Positions 11,495 to 23,200 of a DNA stretch of 64,000 nt are shown piece by piece. Within the stretch, counting starts at the first letter, position 1. Each line of letters begins with the position of its first letter. This DNA is from Cymodocea nodosa. Taxonomy: Eukaryota > Streptophyta > Magnoliopsida > Alismatales > Cymodoceaceae. The translations under genes and the position numbers were made by a program. Under the pieces are notes generated by a model. It worked only from the letters and a program-made list of their open reading frames with translations. It did not search any database and was not told the DNA's origin. The stretch spans positions 13,771,501 through 13,835,500 of the forward strand of contig CM072339.1 in the NCBI GenBank assembly GCA_036874045.1, given 5' to 3'.

Positions 11495-12493
11495 CTACGG
11501 TAAACCTAAAAATATTCTTCGTTTTTGATGATTTTCTAATAATGTCATTGCATTATATACTTCATCTTCATTTAGCTCACTTAGTTGAAGCAATGATGGA
11601 ATAATGTCTAATTTATTTCTTTCTTCATTATGTTGGAGTCTTAAGAATCTATTTCTTTCTTCCTCAGCTTTGGCTATACGCTCCATTATCTGCATTCTAG
11701 TTCTATTACACTCTTTATATTCCTGTAAAAATTCTTTCATGTCTATTTCCATATCCTTAACTGATTCTGCCATCTTCTTAGATGATTCTGCATGAGGACG
11801 AGCTCGCGAGCGTTTCTTTTTAGAATTCAGTTTTTGTGAAGGTGGTGTTGACATATCATCACTAGATGGTATTGGACATGTGATGTTATTGAAGTTACTA
11901 GATAGAGATATGTCATAATTTAAGTTAACATCTTTAGACTCATAGAAGTCCATAGGTATTGTGCTTGTTCCTCCTCCAGTAGCACTTGTCTGAAAAATTA
12001 ACTTCAACTGCTTATATATTGTACATGACTTTCCTTTCAAGGTGGCACATTCAGGATGACTCTACAAATGAAGAAGAAATATAATGAGTACAAAATAAAG
12101 TATATAAAAAATAAGAGAAAAATATGCATCATAATAATTAAAGTCACCTTCACAAATTCTTCCCAGATTTCATCAGGTACAGATGTATGACCACTTATAT
12201 AGTCCCATCCCCATCCACTTTGATTGACAATCTTACTATAATTTTTATACATTTGCCGCCAGGTCTTTAGACGACTATCAATATTTTTTCTCTAACCCAG
12301 CATTAGTTTTCTCATTGTAAGCTTTGATTACTTCAATCCATGTGTCCGCTCTAATCTTGCCAACAGGTGTTTTGGCGTTTCCTTGATTAATAGTATCACA
12401 AAGAAGATTTAAGATCATTTCATCATCTTTCTGACTTCATGTGAAATTTTTCCTTGATGTAGTCTTCTTTCCATGACCATTGCTTTCTGCCAT
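11495..12493 (-). pseudogene. Myb/SANT-like DNA-binding gene of Harbinger element 1
   Basis: Model: exon 1 12493-12148, an 86-bp GT-AG intron, exon 2 12061-11495. Exon 1 encodes a Myb_DNA-bind_3-type domain with the hallmark block LKTWRQMYKNY followed by SGWGWD. These proteins are thought to help the transposase bind the element ends. Exon 2 encodes a Ser/Thr-rich linker, a basic KKKRSRARPH patch (possible nuclear signal), and a charged helical tail ending RRIFLGLP, the typical C-terminus of plant Myb-like TE-derived proteins. Exon 1 has one in-frame TGA after SRKNFT and a frameshift in a run of A residues just before NIDSRLK. The second exon is intact (181 codons open). Confidence 0.8.
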
Positions 12494-13899
12494 TGTCTAC
12501 AAATGTATTATTTGCATAATTAAAATACCTCACAAGTAATTAAGATTGATAAAGAAACATAATGTCAAGTATTCAAGTGAAATAGATTAACAGAAAAGAA
12601 CAAATAACAAATGATTCTAGGGTTGCAATATTAACATGCAAAAGCAAATATTTGGCAACTCCAATATTAACAAGACTCCCCATCCATGCATAGATACCAC
12701 AATGCAATACTGTAATTCCTTCATAAAAAAGAAATATTCTACTCTATTCCTGGAATGATAAAAAACAACACCATAGTCAATAAGATAATTAGTTGTCAAC
12801 ATTACCATCATAAAAAACTAAATATAATTACATTAACATGTAAAAATATTGAATTACTTGCATGTCTGATATTGAAAAATCACTTTTAAGTGGTGTATAA
12901 GGACGTAGACAAAATGATCTGTGAGAAATTGCAAATGTTGAAAGATATATAAGTAAAAGAATCCATTGGAATTTTACCGATTACCTGTGTAAGGCATCTT
13001 TCAGAAATTAGGAGAACTAGAATATTTCAAATTTACAAAAAAACAGTACCATCAATTGCTCATGCACATATTGTATTTTGTCATAAGCATGATATCCATA
13101 CTTTGCTGGATATTATAATGTCCATGAAATGTGTGTCCTAGATTTGTTAAACAGTTAAGAGTACAAGTACAATAAGATAAATAATGTCTATAGCATGTGC
13201 CTCAATTGTTCACACCTATGACAAATTCAACATTGCAATGACTAAAGAGAATCAAATGCACATGTTCATAATCTTTATTCTTTGAGATGTATTTGAGTTC
13301 AAATCCAAATGTACAAGTTCTTGTGGATGATCCAACTATTATTCACGAGCATACTCAGCTTTTGTCCACCTACGAAAAATTGTGTTAGAAAACTATGACA
13401 TTCTAAGTTAAATCAACTTTATTTTCTGAATAGGTTTATTTAGGTTCAACTGTGTTACAAGTACAACTGTTATTCTGAGATGATTCCACCCAACTTTATT
13501 GTCTGATCTGTTCCATTGTAGCAGCGAACAATGGTCCGCAAACACAAGTTGCCTCACATAAGCACCCACCTAAAGTGACAACCTTCGTCCATGGCATCAC
13601 AAAAGAGCAAGTTTAATATTATCCTGAAGGTGGGTTTATTTCCTTCATGGACTAAACAATCAACTCAAACAACGGGCAAGTTCATTTGAATGAACGCTAA
13701 AAACATCGCATGCCAATTATGATAGAAGCAGGAAATTTCTTTATGCATACAGATGTATTCCAAAATGGCAGATATTATTGATCATGTATATCCCAAGTGA
13801 GTTTACCCTTGTTTAGTATCCACGCGTGTATGAAATAAGTTGATCTACCGAAGGAGAAAGGAAATGATGTGTATGAAATAAGTTGATCTACCGATTACC
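12494..13899. other. 5' non-coding region of Harbinger element 1
   Basis: Lies upstream of the Myb-like gene on the reverse strand and presumably contains its promoter. It is AT-rich with no supported ORF. A segment of about 35 bp, ATAAGTTGATCTACCGA with flanking bases, is directly duplicated at about 13836 and 13879 just before the GC-rich array. The word CGATTACCTGTGTAAGG also occurs twice (near 12980 and near 13893), which suggests small internal duplications. Confidence 0.5.
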
Positions 13900-14345
13900 T
13901 GTGTAAGGAGATGACGATGAGGATGCGTGACGACAGTGCAAGAAGATGCACAAGGATGCGACGAGTAGACGGTGCAAGAAGGACGACCGACCTGAGACGA
14001 CGGCGCAAGAAGATGCACAAGGATGCGACGAGGAGACCACAACACAAGAAGGATGATTGATCTGAGACGACGGCGTAAGATGTGCAAGAAGATGCGCAAG
14101 AAATAAGTACAGAGACAACGGCGCAAGAAGATGCGCAAGAAGATGTGCAAGAAGGACGACGGCACAAGAAGATGCGACGGTGAGGAGACGACGGCGAAAG
14201 ACGACGATGCGCAATAAATAAGTACAGAGACGATGGCGCAAGGACGACGGCGAGGAGACGACGACGAAGAGACGATGAGGACAACGACGGTGCAAGAAGA
14301 TGCGCAAGGAGGGCAACCTATTCGCGAGGAGGGCGACGACGATGT
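13900..14345. repeat. GC-rich degenerate tandem array in Harbinger element 1
   Basis: About 445 bp of imperfect short repeats built from GAAGATGCGCAAGAA and GACGACGGCGCAAGA words, far richer in GC than the rest of the element. Long ORFs run through it in several frames on the reverse strand (for example within 13845-14529), encoding low-complexity Arg, Ser, Cys and Leu-rich strings. They are a by-product of the repeat and not genes. The array sits near the end of the element that lies 5' of the Myb-like gene, the same place as the array at 34316-34950 in element 2. Confidence 0.75.
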
Positions 14346-14489
14346 GTTTTCCATTGTTTTCACCCTCGGGTGTCTTGAGAAAACGACGGAAAAAAGTTTT
14401 CACTGTTTGCCAAGTGAGGGGGAAAATGTCGGAAAATATTCTGCATGCACAAACACCCAGAAAATGGTAGAAAATTTTCCGCCATTTTC

Positions 14490-14533
14490 CTTTCCGACAT
14501 TTTCCGTCGGAATCTAGGTGCACAAACACCCCC
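14490..14533 (-). repeat. Right TIR of Harbinger element 1
   Basis: Read in reverse it starts GGGGGTGTTTGTGCACCTAG and continues with CGACGGAAAATG-type words, matching the left end (9438 onward). It is directly followed by the GTA duplication. Confidence 0.8.
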
Positions 14534-14536
14534 GTA

Positions 14537-14879
14537 GTGGCATTGCCATTGAGACCACTACATGGATGCCACTGAGACCACTACATGGAGTGGTTGAGGG
14601 GCATGAGGACCTTGGTGCTTTGAAGTGGGGTCTGCTAGGGTGTAGCTTGATGTTTGTAGATCAGAAAGGCCTTGTGGAGGAGTTGGAGGGATTGTCAATA
14701 AAAAGTTAGATGTTTCTTGAGCAGCAAGGTTCTATGGGGTAACTCTCCTGTGGTGTTGCCCTAACAAAATGTTATTGCATCAGCTGGAGTGATAGCAGCT
14801 TCCATTGGGAATGTAGATCCGTTGTAATCACCAACTTGTTTCTTTAATCTGGCCAATAAAACAGTAGTTGCTGAGAAGA
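14537..14879. other. Interval between Harbinger element 1 and the LINE
   Basis: Contains a short direct duplication of TGAGACCACTACATGGA near 14563 and 14567-14590. Otherwise I see nothing certain. It may be the 5' part of the LINE that follows. Confidence 0.35.
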
Positions 14880-16290
14880 CAACTAATGTAGAGAAGAAGA
14901 CATCCACTCCTGGCAACCGAATGTCTTTTGCTGTGTTGACCAGTGAGACCCATTCCCCAGCGGCTTTCCCATTTTGTTGTCTGGAGGTTTCAAATGAGGA
15001 GAAAGCTGTGTGGTTTACCCTTGCAGATGTGACAAATATCCATGGTTTTCCAGTTGACACTCATTGGGAAATTTAGCATTGGCTGCCCTCCTTGATGGAC
15101 ATCCTGCAAATGATGAAGTGGATCATCCCCTTTTAGGAAGAGATTTTTCTGGTGGCTATTGATAGTAGGTATGTTCTGATCAGATTAAAGATCCCTGGTT
15201 TGTCAATGGGAGGAAGATGGCCATTTTCAGATGGTCTCCATCTTTTACTTTGGGCTATGAGTCACCATGGGCAGCAGTTTAGGAGGGCACAGTGATGTTT
15301 TGAGGTCCCCAATGATCGGCAGCAACAGCTAGGAAGGCTAGACAAAGGAAAGGAGAAGCTATGGTAGAGAAAGAGGCTAGTTGGACATTGCTTACTAGCA
15401 GGTGGAAAGATCAGGGAGGGACTTCAAGTAGTAAGAGTCAGTTAGTCATTAGTGAATGCAATAACAATGGCAATGAAGTTTCTTTGGTGGGGGGAGGCAG
15501 TGGACAGCAGTTTGAGGAGGTGGTTGTAGTGGTAAATACCTTTGTAGGGAATAAGGCCAGTTGGAGCTTAAAACAGAGTGTGCAGTTTGATTGGCAGAAC
15601 AGAGAAACTACTAATGGATAATTATGCAACAAGATGATAGGGAGGAGGTAGGGCAGCACAGAAAAATTAGGAAAATCATATGAAAGGTGAGGGCCATCAG
15701 ATGCAGATGGCTAATCCAGCTGTGAGTCTCATGGGAGGTGGCAGATAGTGCAAATAACTGTGAAGAGATTATTGGACAGGGTGGTAAAAATTCAGCCAGA
15801 ACAGAAAACTTCAAGGCAAATAAGAGGGCCTATCGGCAAGCAACACTAGGTTGGACATCTAAAACAATGTTGGTAGCTACATCCTTTGGTCTGGAAATGT
15901 TAACAAATTCTGGTTTAAGTGGAGAAGATACCCAGCTTGACTGCAGGTATCTGTCTGCTGAAGGACGAGGCTGATTGGCAGGAGAGGAATGGTAGCGAAG
16001 ATGATTGGCTAAATAGAGTTGCTTTGGAGAAGCCCCCCATATGTATACCCAGGGTATAAGCCAGAAGGGGAAGTGAGGAGGAAAAAATTCCTATAACAGA
16101 ATAAATCTCTACAACCTAAGGAGAACACAAAGGAAAGAGAGGAAGGCTCATCAACCATCCATGCTAGAACAAAACTGGAGGAGGTATGCCTGGCAATCAG
16201 TCCACTCAAGTCTCACTGCTGATAAATTAACTTTCCTTCAACCCTGTACCTGTTAGTGCTTTTGCCATGTAGAGTTTTATGATACAGAAT
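14880..16290 (+). pseudogene. LINE (L1-type) ORF1 remnant
   Basis: The best evidence is at about 15165-15285, where two adjacent frames together give RYVLIRL, then KDPWFVNGRKMAIFRWSPSF and YESPWAAVW-like residues. This is the DUF4283-type pattern of plant L1 LINE ORF1 proteins (a strand ending VLIRL, an 'NG-x-x-M-x-x-F-x-W-[ST]-P' core, then 'ESP-x-x-x-V-W'). A one-base shift separates the two halves. An open stretch downstream (15361-15621) is Ser, Gly and Val-rich and could be the ORF1 tail. The upstream segment 14880-15060 has a poorly preserved plus-strand frame. ORF1 would bind LINE RNA. The start cannot be fixed. Confidence 0.6.
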
Positions 16291-16800
16291 TGTAAAGGGC
16301 TTGGCAATAAGCTCACCATCAATTTTCTTAAAGATACTATCCATAAGGACCAATTTTTCCTGCTATTTCCCTTGGAACCTTTTCTTAATTTGAAGGAAAT
16401 CTCGGCTGTAGCACAGCTCGCTGGGTTTGGAGATTTGGGCAGTCAATATTGTTTCTGGAAAGATATGGCTGATGTGGTCTAACCAGGTAAAGGTTAAACA
16501 TTCATTGGACAATGGGCAAGCCTCCTGTTTTGAGTTTTAATTTCACATAGTTGTAGCTAACAGTTCTCTATGCAACAACAATATTGATTTAAGGAGGAAT
16601 CTGTGGCTGGAATTTAAGAATTTTAATGAGATTGGAGATAAGCCTTGGTTTATTGGAGGTGATTTCAATACAATTAGATATGCTGAAGAAAATCAAAACT
16701 TTGCAGGTTTGGATCAATAGAGCATTGATGAGTGCAATGAATTCATTAGTGTTGTTGGCTTGGATGAGCAATCAGGGAAAATGAGGGAAAGGAAAATGTT
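16273..16800 (+). pseudogene. LINE ORF2 endonuclease fragment
   Basis: Begins with the start of an L1-type AP endonuclease: MIQNCKGLGNKLTINFLKD, corresponding to the family's 'WNCRGLGNP-x-T-x-x-x-L'. After frame changes the segment around 16590-16700 gives NLWLEFKNF then PWFIGGDFNTIRYAEE, the 'P-W-x-x-x-G-D-F-N' catalytic block. The reverse transcriptase that should follow is absent. The fragment ends near 16800, so this LINE has lost its 3' part, opposite to the usual 5' truncation of LINEs. It is on the same strand as ORF1 and about 650 bp downstream of the ORF1 tail. Confidence 0.75.
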
Positions 16801-17079
16801 GGAATTCATTTCCCTTATTTTACCTATGCTTTTGCATCTGGCAAATGTTAGAATTCAATTCTGGCAATTGCCTAGGTATAAAAGGATTAGGGGTTGATTT
16901 TTCTAACCCCAACCCTCCAGAAAATCTGAGCACAATGGTGGAAAATTTCTTATGAAAGCAAAACTTTCGTGAAGTCAGTGGAAGCTTGTCTCCTCCCTTC
17001 AGAAAACCTTGCCTCTCCACCACCTCCTCTACCCTCCTCCACCTTCCTCCATCTCCTCCCTCTCCCCGTCCTCCCTCAT
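16801..17079. other. No supported gene
   Basis: Pyrimidine-rich towards the right (CTCCACC words, about 17010-17080). A TATAAAAGG word at about 16877 resembles a TATA box, but no gene follows it. Confidence 0.35.
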
Positions 17080-17330
17080 TAATTTGTGCATAGGCCCCAC
17101 CTCCCTCTCACATGATCTACACACAAGCCCCCACCTTCCCCTCCTGGCATGATCTATGCATAGGCCCTCACCAACCATGCTCGTGCAATCTATACATCCC
17201 TTTCCTCATGTGATCCATGTGCAAGTCCCCATCTCCCTCTCGTGCAATCCATGCATAGGCCCCCATTGACCATGCTTATGCGATCTATGCATAGCCCCCC
17301 ACTTCCCTTCTCACATGATCTTTTGCTGCA
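17080..17330. repeat. Degenerate GC-richer minisatellite
   Basis: Five or more diverged units with the core TGCRATCTATGCATAGGCCC separated by CACCTCCCTCTC-like spacers, spaced about 40-55 bp apart. It lies next to a Harbinger-related end, as the GC-rich arrays of the two full elements do, so it may be the internal array of a degenerate third element. Confidence 0.5.
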
Positions 17331-17639
17331 GTCGCTAATTGTTGAAGATTCAACCCTCTGCATGTAGGGTATTGAAAATGAACAATACAATATGTTGTTA
17401 TTACTATAATGGATTGTAGATATTAATGTAAACAATATGCTATTGTTACTACTCTTATGTAGTATTTGAAATAATTTAGATATTAATAGATTTTAGATAT
17501 TAATGTTAATATCAGATATTAAAATTATATAAATGGAGTTCAGATTGAACAAGAATAATTATAGATGATTCATTTATCATAACTTGGATTTATATATGAA
17601 ACTTGAATTTTATAATAATATAAGAATGCTATAATTTAT

Positions 17640-17843
17640 AGATAATTAATTTATTATGATTGAACACTATGTAAGTTTAAATTTCATAATTTTCCACTAC
17701 ATGCACAAATACCTACTTTCTAAATTCTGTCATTTTCTACAATGTACATAATTGTCAAGAAAATTACCTATTGTTTGTCATTTTTTATTTTCATCATTTT
17801 CTGTTATTCTTTTCTACCATTTTCTAGGTACATAAATACTCCC
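17640..17843 (-). mobile_element. Terminal part of a Harbinger element 1 relative
   Basis: The reverse complement starts GGGAGTATTTATGTACCTAG and runs through AATAACAGAAAATGA, TAGAAAATGACAGAATTT and TATTTGTGCATGTAG. These are the same ordered words as the left end of element 1 (9438-9625), including the inner TIR-like iterations. No matching opposite terminus was found, so this is a truncated copy or a degenerate non-autonomous derivative. It may include the minisatellite at 17080-17330. Confidence 0.6.
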
Positions 17844-17973
17844 TTCAAGTTCTCAAACTCATTTGAAAAGCTAGAATAGAAATGTGTTTTGGGACATCAA
17901 GAAGAATCATGACTAAATCATTGGTGATATCACCAGACTAGAAAAGAGCATTTAAACTTGTTGGAATGATAGT

Positions 17974-18153
17974 TGTTGAATCACATCACAAGAAATAGAT
18001 AGAAGTAATTTTTTTTACTATGATAACATAAGACTTCTATTTATAGAGACCATATAGAAAAAACAAACACAACATAAATAATGTGAGATTAAACCTACTT
18101 GCAATACAACACTACTTAGGATCTATATAAGAATTCATTTATTTAGACTAACA
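17974..18153 (-). mobile_element. Probable short copia LTR (180 bp)
   Basis: A TG...CA bounded unit, TGTTGAATCACATCAC to TTTAGACTAACA. On the reverse strand it is preceded by CAACTTAAGGAG, which looks like a copia polypurine tract, so the LTR would be a 3' LTR with the body extending to the right. The DNA to the right (18154-18480) contains no coding motif I recognise, and no partner LTR was found. Confidence 0.4.
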
Positions 18154-20235
18154 CTCCTTAAGTTGGAGCATCCAATTTGTAATAGACTCCTACATAAATA
18201 ATTTATAATAAACTAAATAAGGAGATACATAATAGATAGATACTAACTAGTAGTTGCAATGCTATGTAAGCAAGAAAAATAATTAAATACTACTTGACTA
18301 CACTTTAATAGGTGTAAACACTAATTCGTTATTGATATAATTTGACTTAGTCAACATTCGGACATGTGCACATACTAAAAGGCTAATATGTTGTTGTCAT
18401 CATTAGACTCAATCAACATATGAATACTTAACTTACACATACTAAAAAGCTTATACACATGCTTCTGCAAATACCATTACAACCATCAGCCATCCAATAA
18501 AAATAATAGGATAACATTGTTCAACATCAAAACTGATTTTGTGAAGCACAAACAACTTTGATGGAATAGCATTGCTACAACATTGAGAATAGAGTATTAA
18601 ATACTTTTTCTTTTCTTGTTTTTCTCTTTTTTTCTTTGAACTTGCACCATATTTTTTTATTTTTTCTTCTCTCCCCCTCTTTTTTTCTCTTTCCCTTTTT
18701 CTTCCTTTTTTCCTCTTTCTCTCTCCCTCCTTTTTCCCTTTTTCTTTACTTTCCCTTCACTTCTCCTTCAACGCCAACACCTCCCCTCACTTTTATTTGA
18801 AACTCATCTGTCACCCCTCTACAACCCTAATAGGTGTAGGCAATGATGAAGACAATGAAACCTAAAGGAAGGAGAGAGAAGGACCTAAACACATGTTGGA
18901 AATCAAGAAGTGGTGCGAGTTCCCATATTGATCAGAGTGACCACCACAGCATCTGCATAGGTGACTTCAATGCCTCAATGAGCAGTGTGACCACCCTTCT
19001 ACATTGTTTCTCCCTCCTCATTGCTATTGCTGAACCATGCTGTGTACTTGGCAAGGATGCTAGGCATAGGGAGGATCTTGCCATGCAGGCCCTAGGGAGC
19101 CTAAGCTTCTACTTGCTCTGGTGGTGGTTGGAGCTCTATTGCTCTAATAACAATGATAGGTTGCCATCTTGATGAATCACAATAGTTGGTGTTTCTTCCA
19201 ACATCATTGGAGTACGGGCTTAGGTGGGGTATTGCATGAATTTGGGCTATGATACCATGGAAGAAGAAGGCAAGGGTTTGGGCTTGGGGGAGGAGAGGAG
19301 AGAAGGGGTAACGTGGGAAATTTGGTTAGAGGAAGACAGGTGTTCTATATAGCGGGGCATATGCAATTCTTCTCTCTTATTTTTTTTTCATTACACTCAA
19401 GCTTATGTCTTGACAAATTATTTTTAGGATTCATGTTTGTGAAGGATTGATAAGTTTCTACAATTGGTTGTTTACTTAATACTAACCTTCCTCTTTTATT
19501 TGAGCTTGGAACCACTATAAAGGTGTTAATCTCCACAAGTGGAGTTATTTGTATGGAATTTATAAAATACTAAGTTAATATTTTAAATTGAATCTGTAAT
19601 ACTGTTTTCATTCTATAAATCAGATAAATGAATTGCATCTTTTACTTCCAAGGTCGCCTTGTCACCTAGGTTATTTATTTCTTATATAAAATTTTACATC
19701 GATTGTAAATGGATATTGTGGAGTCCATATATATTTTTTATTAAACAATTATTATATTATTTTGCTTAACATTTATTTCCCTTGACACTTTTCAAGACAT
19801 TAATTCAGTGATCATCTTTTTTCTGTTTTGTTTTCAACGTACTATTTTCTTAAAAAGTCTTACATTATGCCCTAATTGCTAAACAGGAATTCTCGTATTG
19901 AAATAAAATGCTCTGCTTTTTACCCTTTTTTGTTAACTGCAGAATGACCTGGATTAACTTTTTTTTTTCATTTGCTTGTCATTAGAATTTCTTGGCCGAA
20001 GTCTTTTCCATCAAAATGAATAGCATTTCATGATGTATTTCTCTACTAAGTTTTTATAAATAATACTCTACTGAGCATGGTTTAGGTAAAACATAAGATT
20101 TTGACCTATAAGCATCCATCATTGTGTATTATAAAACAATTTGAACCTTGTAACATAAATTCTCTGTGTCGAGAATCCTTACTTTGTGTCCAGAATTACC
20201 ATCAATTAACTGTTGTAATGCTGCTGATGATGCAG
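18154..20235. other. Interval 5' of the first visible host exon; pyrimidine tract, no supported gene
   Basis: A pyrimidine-rich tract occupies about 18600-18770. A 109-codon ORF (18843-19172) has no recognisable domain. An upstream exon of the host gene must end somewhere before 20235 on the plus strand with one unpaired codon base, but I could not identify it here. A tRNA-like or other RNA gene was not seen. Confidence 0.4.
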
Positions 20236-23200
20236 GTTATTCGTTAAGATACTATCATCAGTCCAATGTAGAGAAAAGACTTGAATCAATTGAGCAGGCT
20301 GTGAGTATTAACCATGTTAATGCTTTTAGAATATGATCAAATAATTTTGTTGGTTCTGACCCTACTTTGGAAATGGGATTGGTGTCATGGTTTAGATTGT
20401 ATTTAAATTCTGTTCAAGAGCAATGCATGAGACATTTGCATGGGTGTTGCCCAGTCGCCATAATAAAAATGCATATCCTTTATGGAAATATCCAAATCTT
20501 AATTTGATTCAATACTTTTTCAACCGCTCCAAACTCATCTAGTCATGTTTATACAATGTTTTCATGTTAATCTGATTTTCAAAATTTTACTTTTCCTTAT
20601 GTAACATATTAACAAAATCCATGCATCGTGACCTATTTTTCATAATTTCATAGTACTGCATATTACTTTATTTTCAGTAATTAACATCTGATTTTATTGC
20701 ATTATAAATACATTTATTTAGCATGCTTTACATCATTTATATGATTTTCATTTTTCATATTATTGTCAAAATCTATACTTTATGACTTATTTTTCATATT
20801 TTCATGCTATTACATAATTTTTATTAATTAAAATCTGATGTTGTAACATTATAAATATATTTAGCACATTTTCTATTGTTGTTGTTAAGAGTAATGCATG
20901 GCTTTTATTATTGTATCATTTGCTTTTGTATAGCAGGGATATTGTATCAAAGCCAAACCCTACCTCTTTCTTGTAATTATCTCATCTTGTAACCTCTTGG
21001 TATAAGAGGTATTGTACAAGGTGTTTCAATAATATATTCTTTTCTGCCTTAAATCTCATGGTACCAAAGCCAAACCCTTCCAAAACCTTTCACCCACCCG
21101 TCTAAGCTGTCACTAGACCTTCCTCCTCCACCCCTTTTGTCATTGTTAGAGCTGCTTGCTGCTATTAGAGCCACTCACTGCTCTAGTTTCTAGGCCTATG
21201 GCTTGGCCTGCCACTTTTTGGGCCTCTTGCCTGGCCGCTCAACCCCATTTTTGGGCTGCCCAGTCTCAAGTGCTCTCCTATGGTTGGTGGTTGCCACCTT
21301 TTGTTGCAGCACAAAATGCTGTTGGTTCTTCCTCTATGACCAGACCATGTTTTAGGCTGGGAGCTAGGGTTTTACAGCACTATTTGGTTCTTCCTCTCCC
21401 CTATTTTTCTGCCATCAGAATTTCTAGGGTCTATCTGATGGTCTTTCTCCACTATTTGGGACATCTCTCTCTTTGGCTGCTATTGTCCTTGCCGATTTCA
21501 GACCTGTAATCCCAGATTCTACCTTCTTTTTGGTGATTATGTCTATTAAATCTTCCATATGAACATGTGAAGAAATCAATTGAGTTTTTGAGGTTTATGA
21601 GTGAATATTTACTAATCATCAAGGGGGCACATTGTTCAAGAGTACTTCACAACATTTCATGCCCTTGCTGATGAGCTTGAGATATGCTAGCCACTCACTA
21701 CTGATCTTACTAAACTTTGACAATATCACGGTGAGTTGCTTGTTGCTATCTACTAGTATCACAATGAGTTGCTTGTTGTTATGTACCTTTACAATTTGAA
21801 ATTGAAATTGAAAGTCTCAAGTCAAGTGCATGCATAGATACTTGGGAGCAATATTGCTCCTAATCTCTAGAGTACCTTTTCTAGGGTGTTGCATGTCTCC
21901 TCTCTCACTCTTACATCCTTGGTTGATCAGTTTGCTATGGTCATTCGAGGTTGCGGTCATGGCACAAGTGGAGGAGGTTGCAGTTGATAGCCTTATGAGT
22001 ATTATAGACACACCAACCACCACTTTGATAGGTAATGGCAAAAATTTCATAGACCCAAGTGGGCATAGTTTTCTTTGAAATACCAGAATCATCTAGAGAT
22101 GCCTCATCTAGAGACTCTAGATCTATAGGTGCCTCTACACTAATACTTGCACAATCTGAATATGTTGAGTTCTTGCAGCTTCAAGAACATCAAGTGTCTA
22201 CCATAGCATCCCATGCTATAACATCCTCTTCAATTGTTACTATCCTTTTAGCCTTCAAGAATGATTCTTAGATAATATTGTAGAGCTTTTTCTCACATGT
22301 TAGGTATTCATGAATTGCTCTCCCACCTTTTCAACTTATTCAATGTTAATTTGTGTTATAGCTAATGGATGCACCTATTTTGTTTCTAAAGAAGGGGCTG
22401 TTTAGGCTTCCCTTCAACTAACCCTTGATTGTGTCCTCTTTGTAGCTGATTTTTTTATTAAACTGTTGTCTATTAGTATTATTACTGAACATTTATCTTG
22501 TTTTGTAATATTTTTTCCTTTTTATTGTGTTTTCCAAGACTTACAGATGGGGAAAAAGATTAATTTGGATCATAAGGCAAAACATGGTGTGTATATCCTT
22601 GCTGGGGATATTTCTTATGGATTAGCATACTTGGGATCAGCTTTTGAGTTTTTTAACCTTTGTCATTATTGATTGGGACATTCTTCATATTACAAGCTTA
22701 ACAAGCTTTACCTTGGGTGTCTTTTTGCTTTTGTTTGAGTTCTATCAATTGAGTAAGCACTATCATGCTATTTTTTGTTATTTGTATCTTGAATCAAGTT
22801 AGAGTCCATTTGTGTTAATTCATTGTTATCTTTGAGGTCCTGCCAGAGTTTCTTTTATAGTTGTTCATAAGTATTACATTATTTTTATTAATGATTATTC
22901 TTGTGTATCTTAGGTTTATTTATTAAAGGATTGGACTTATGGTGTTGACTACATTGTGACTTTTTGTTTAATGGCTAATGCATGTAGGTCTAATGAGTTT
23001 CACCATGGGGCAAGAGATTTACACAAGATATGTGTGACAACTAGAGCTCAAGAAGCCATGTATAGAAGTAGAACGATTGATTGAACAAGCCAATCAAGTG
23101 TGTTGGATGATTTCCAATTGAGACAAGCAATTGTTCGTGATCCATGACATACAACTCAATAGAGGAATGTTCAATAGGCTATAAGTAGAGAATTTCAGAC

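Larger units (their letters stand above)
9438..14533 (-). mobile_element. PIF/Harbinger-type DNA transposon, element 1
   Basis: A 5.1-kb element bounded by terminal inverted repeats. The left end reads GGAGGTGTTTGTGCACC, and the right end read in reverse is GGGGGTGTTTGTGCACC. Both ends are flanked by GTA (9435-9437 and 14534-14536), a 3-bp target duplication; the family usually duplicates TWA. Inside, on the reverse strand, are a Myb/SANT-like gene and downstream of it a DDE transposase, the two-gene layout of plant PIF/Harbinger and Pong-like elements. Both genes are broken by stops or a frameshift, so this copy is not autonomous. It is related to, but well diverged from, the element at 34122-40806. 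Confidence 0.85.

Noticed and set aside
13845-14529. Long reverse-strand ORFs (up to 213 codons) rich in Arg, Ser, Leu and Cys
   Set aside because: They overlap each other in different frames across a GC-rich tandem array and encode only repeat-derived low-complexity strings.
18843-19172. 109-codon ORF proposed as a small gene or first exon of the host gene
   Set aside because: No domain, no suitable donor site identified, and no matching composition with the host exons.
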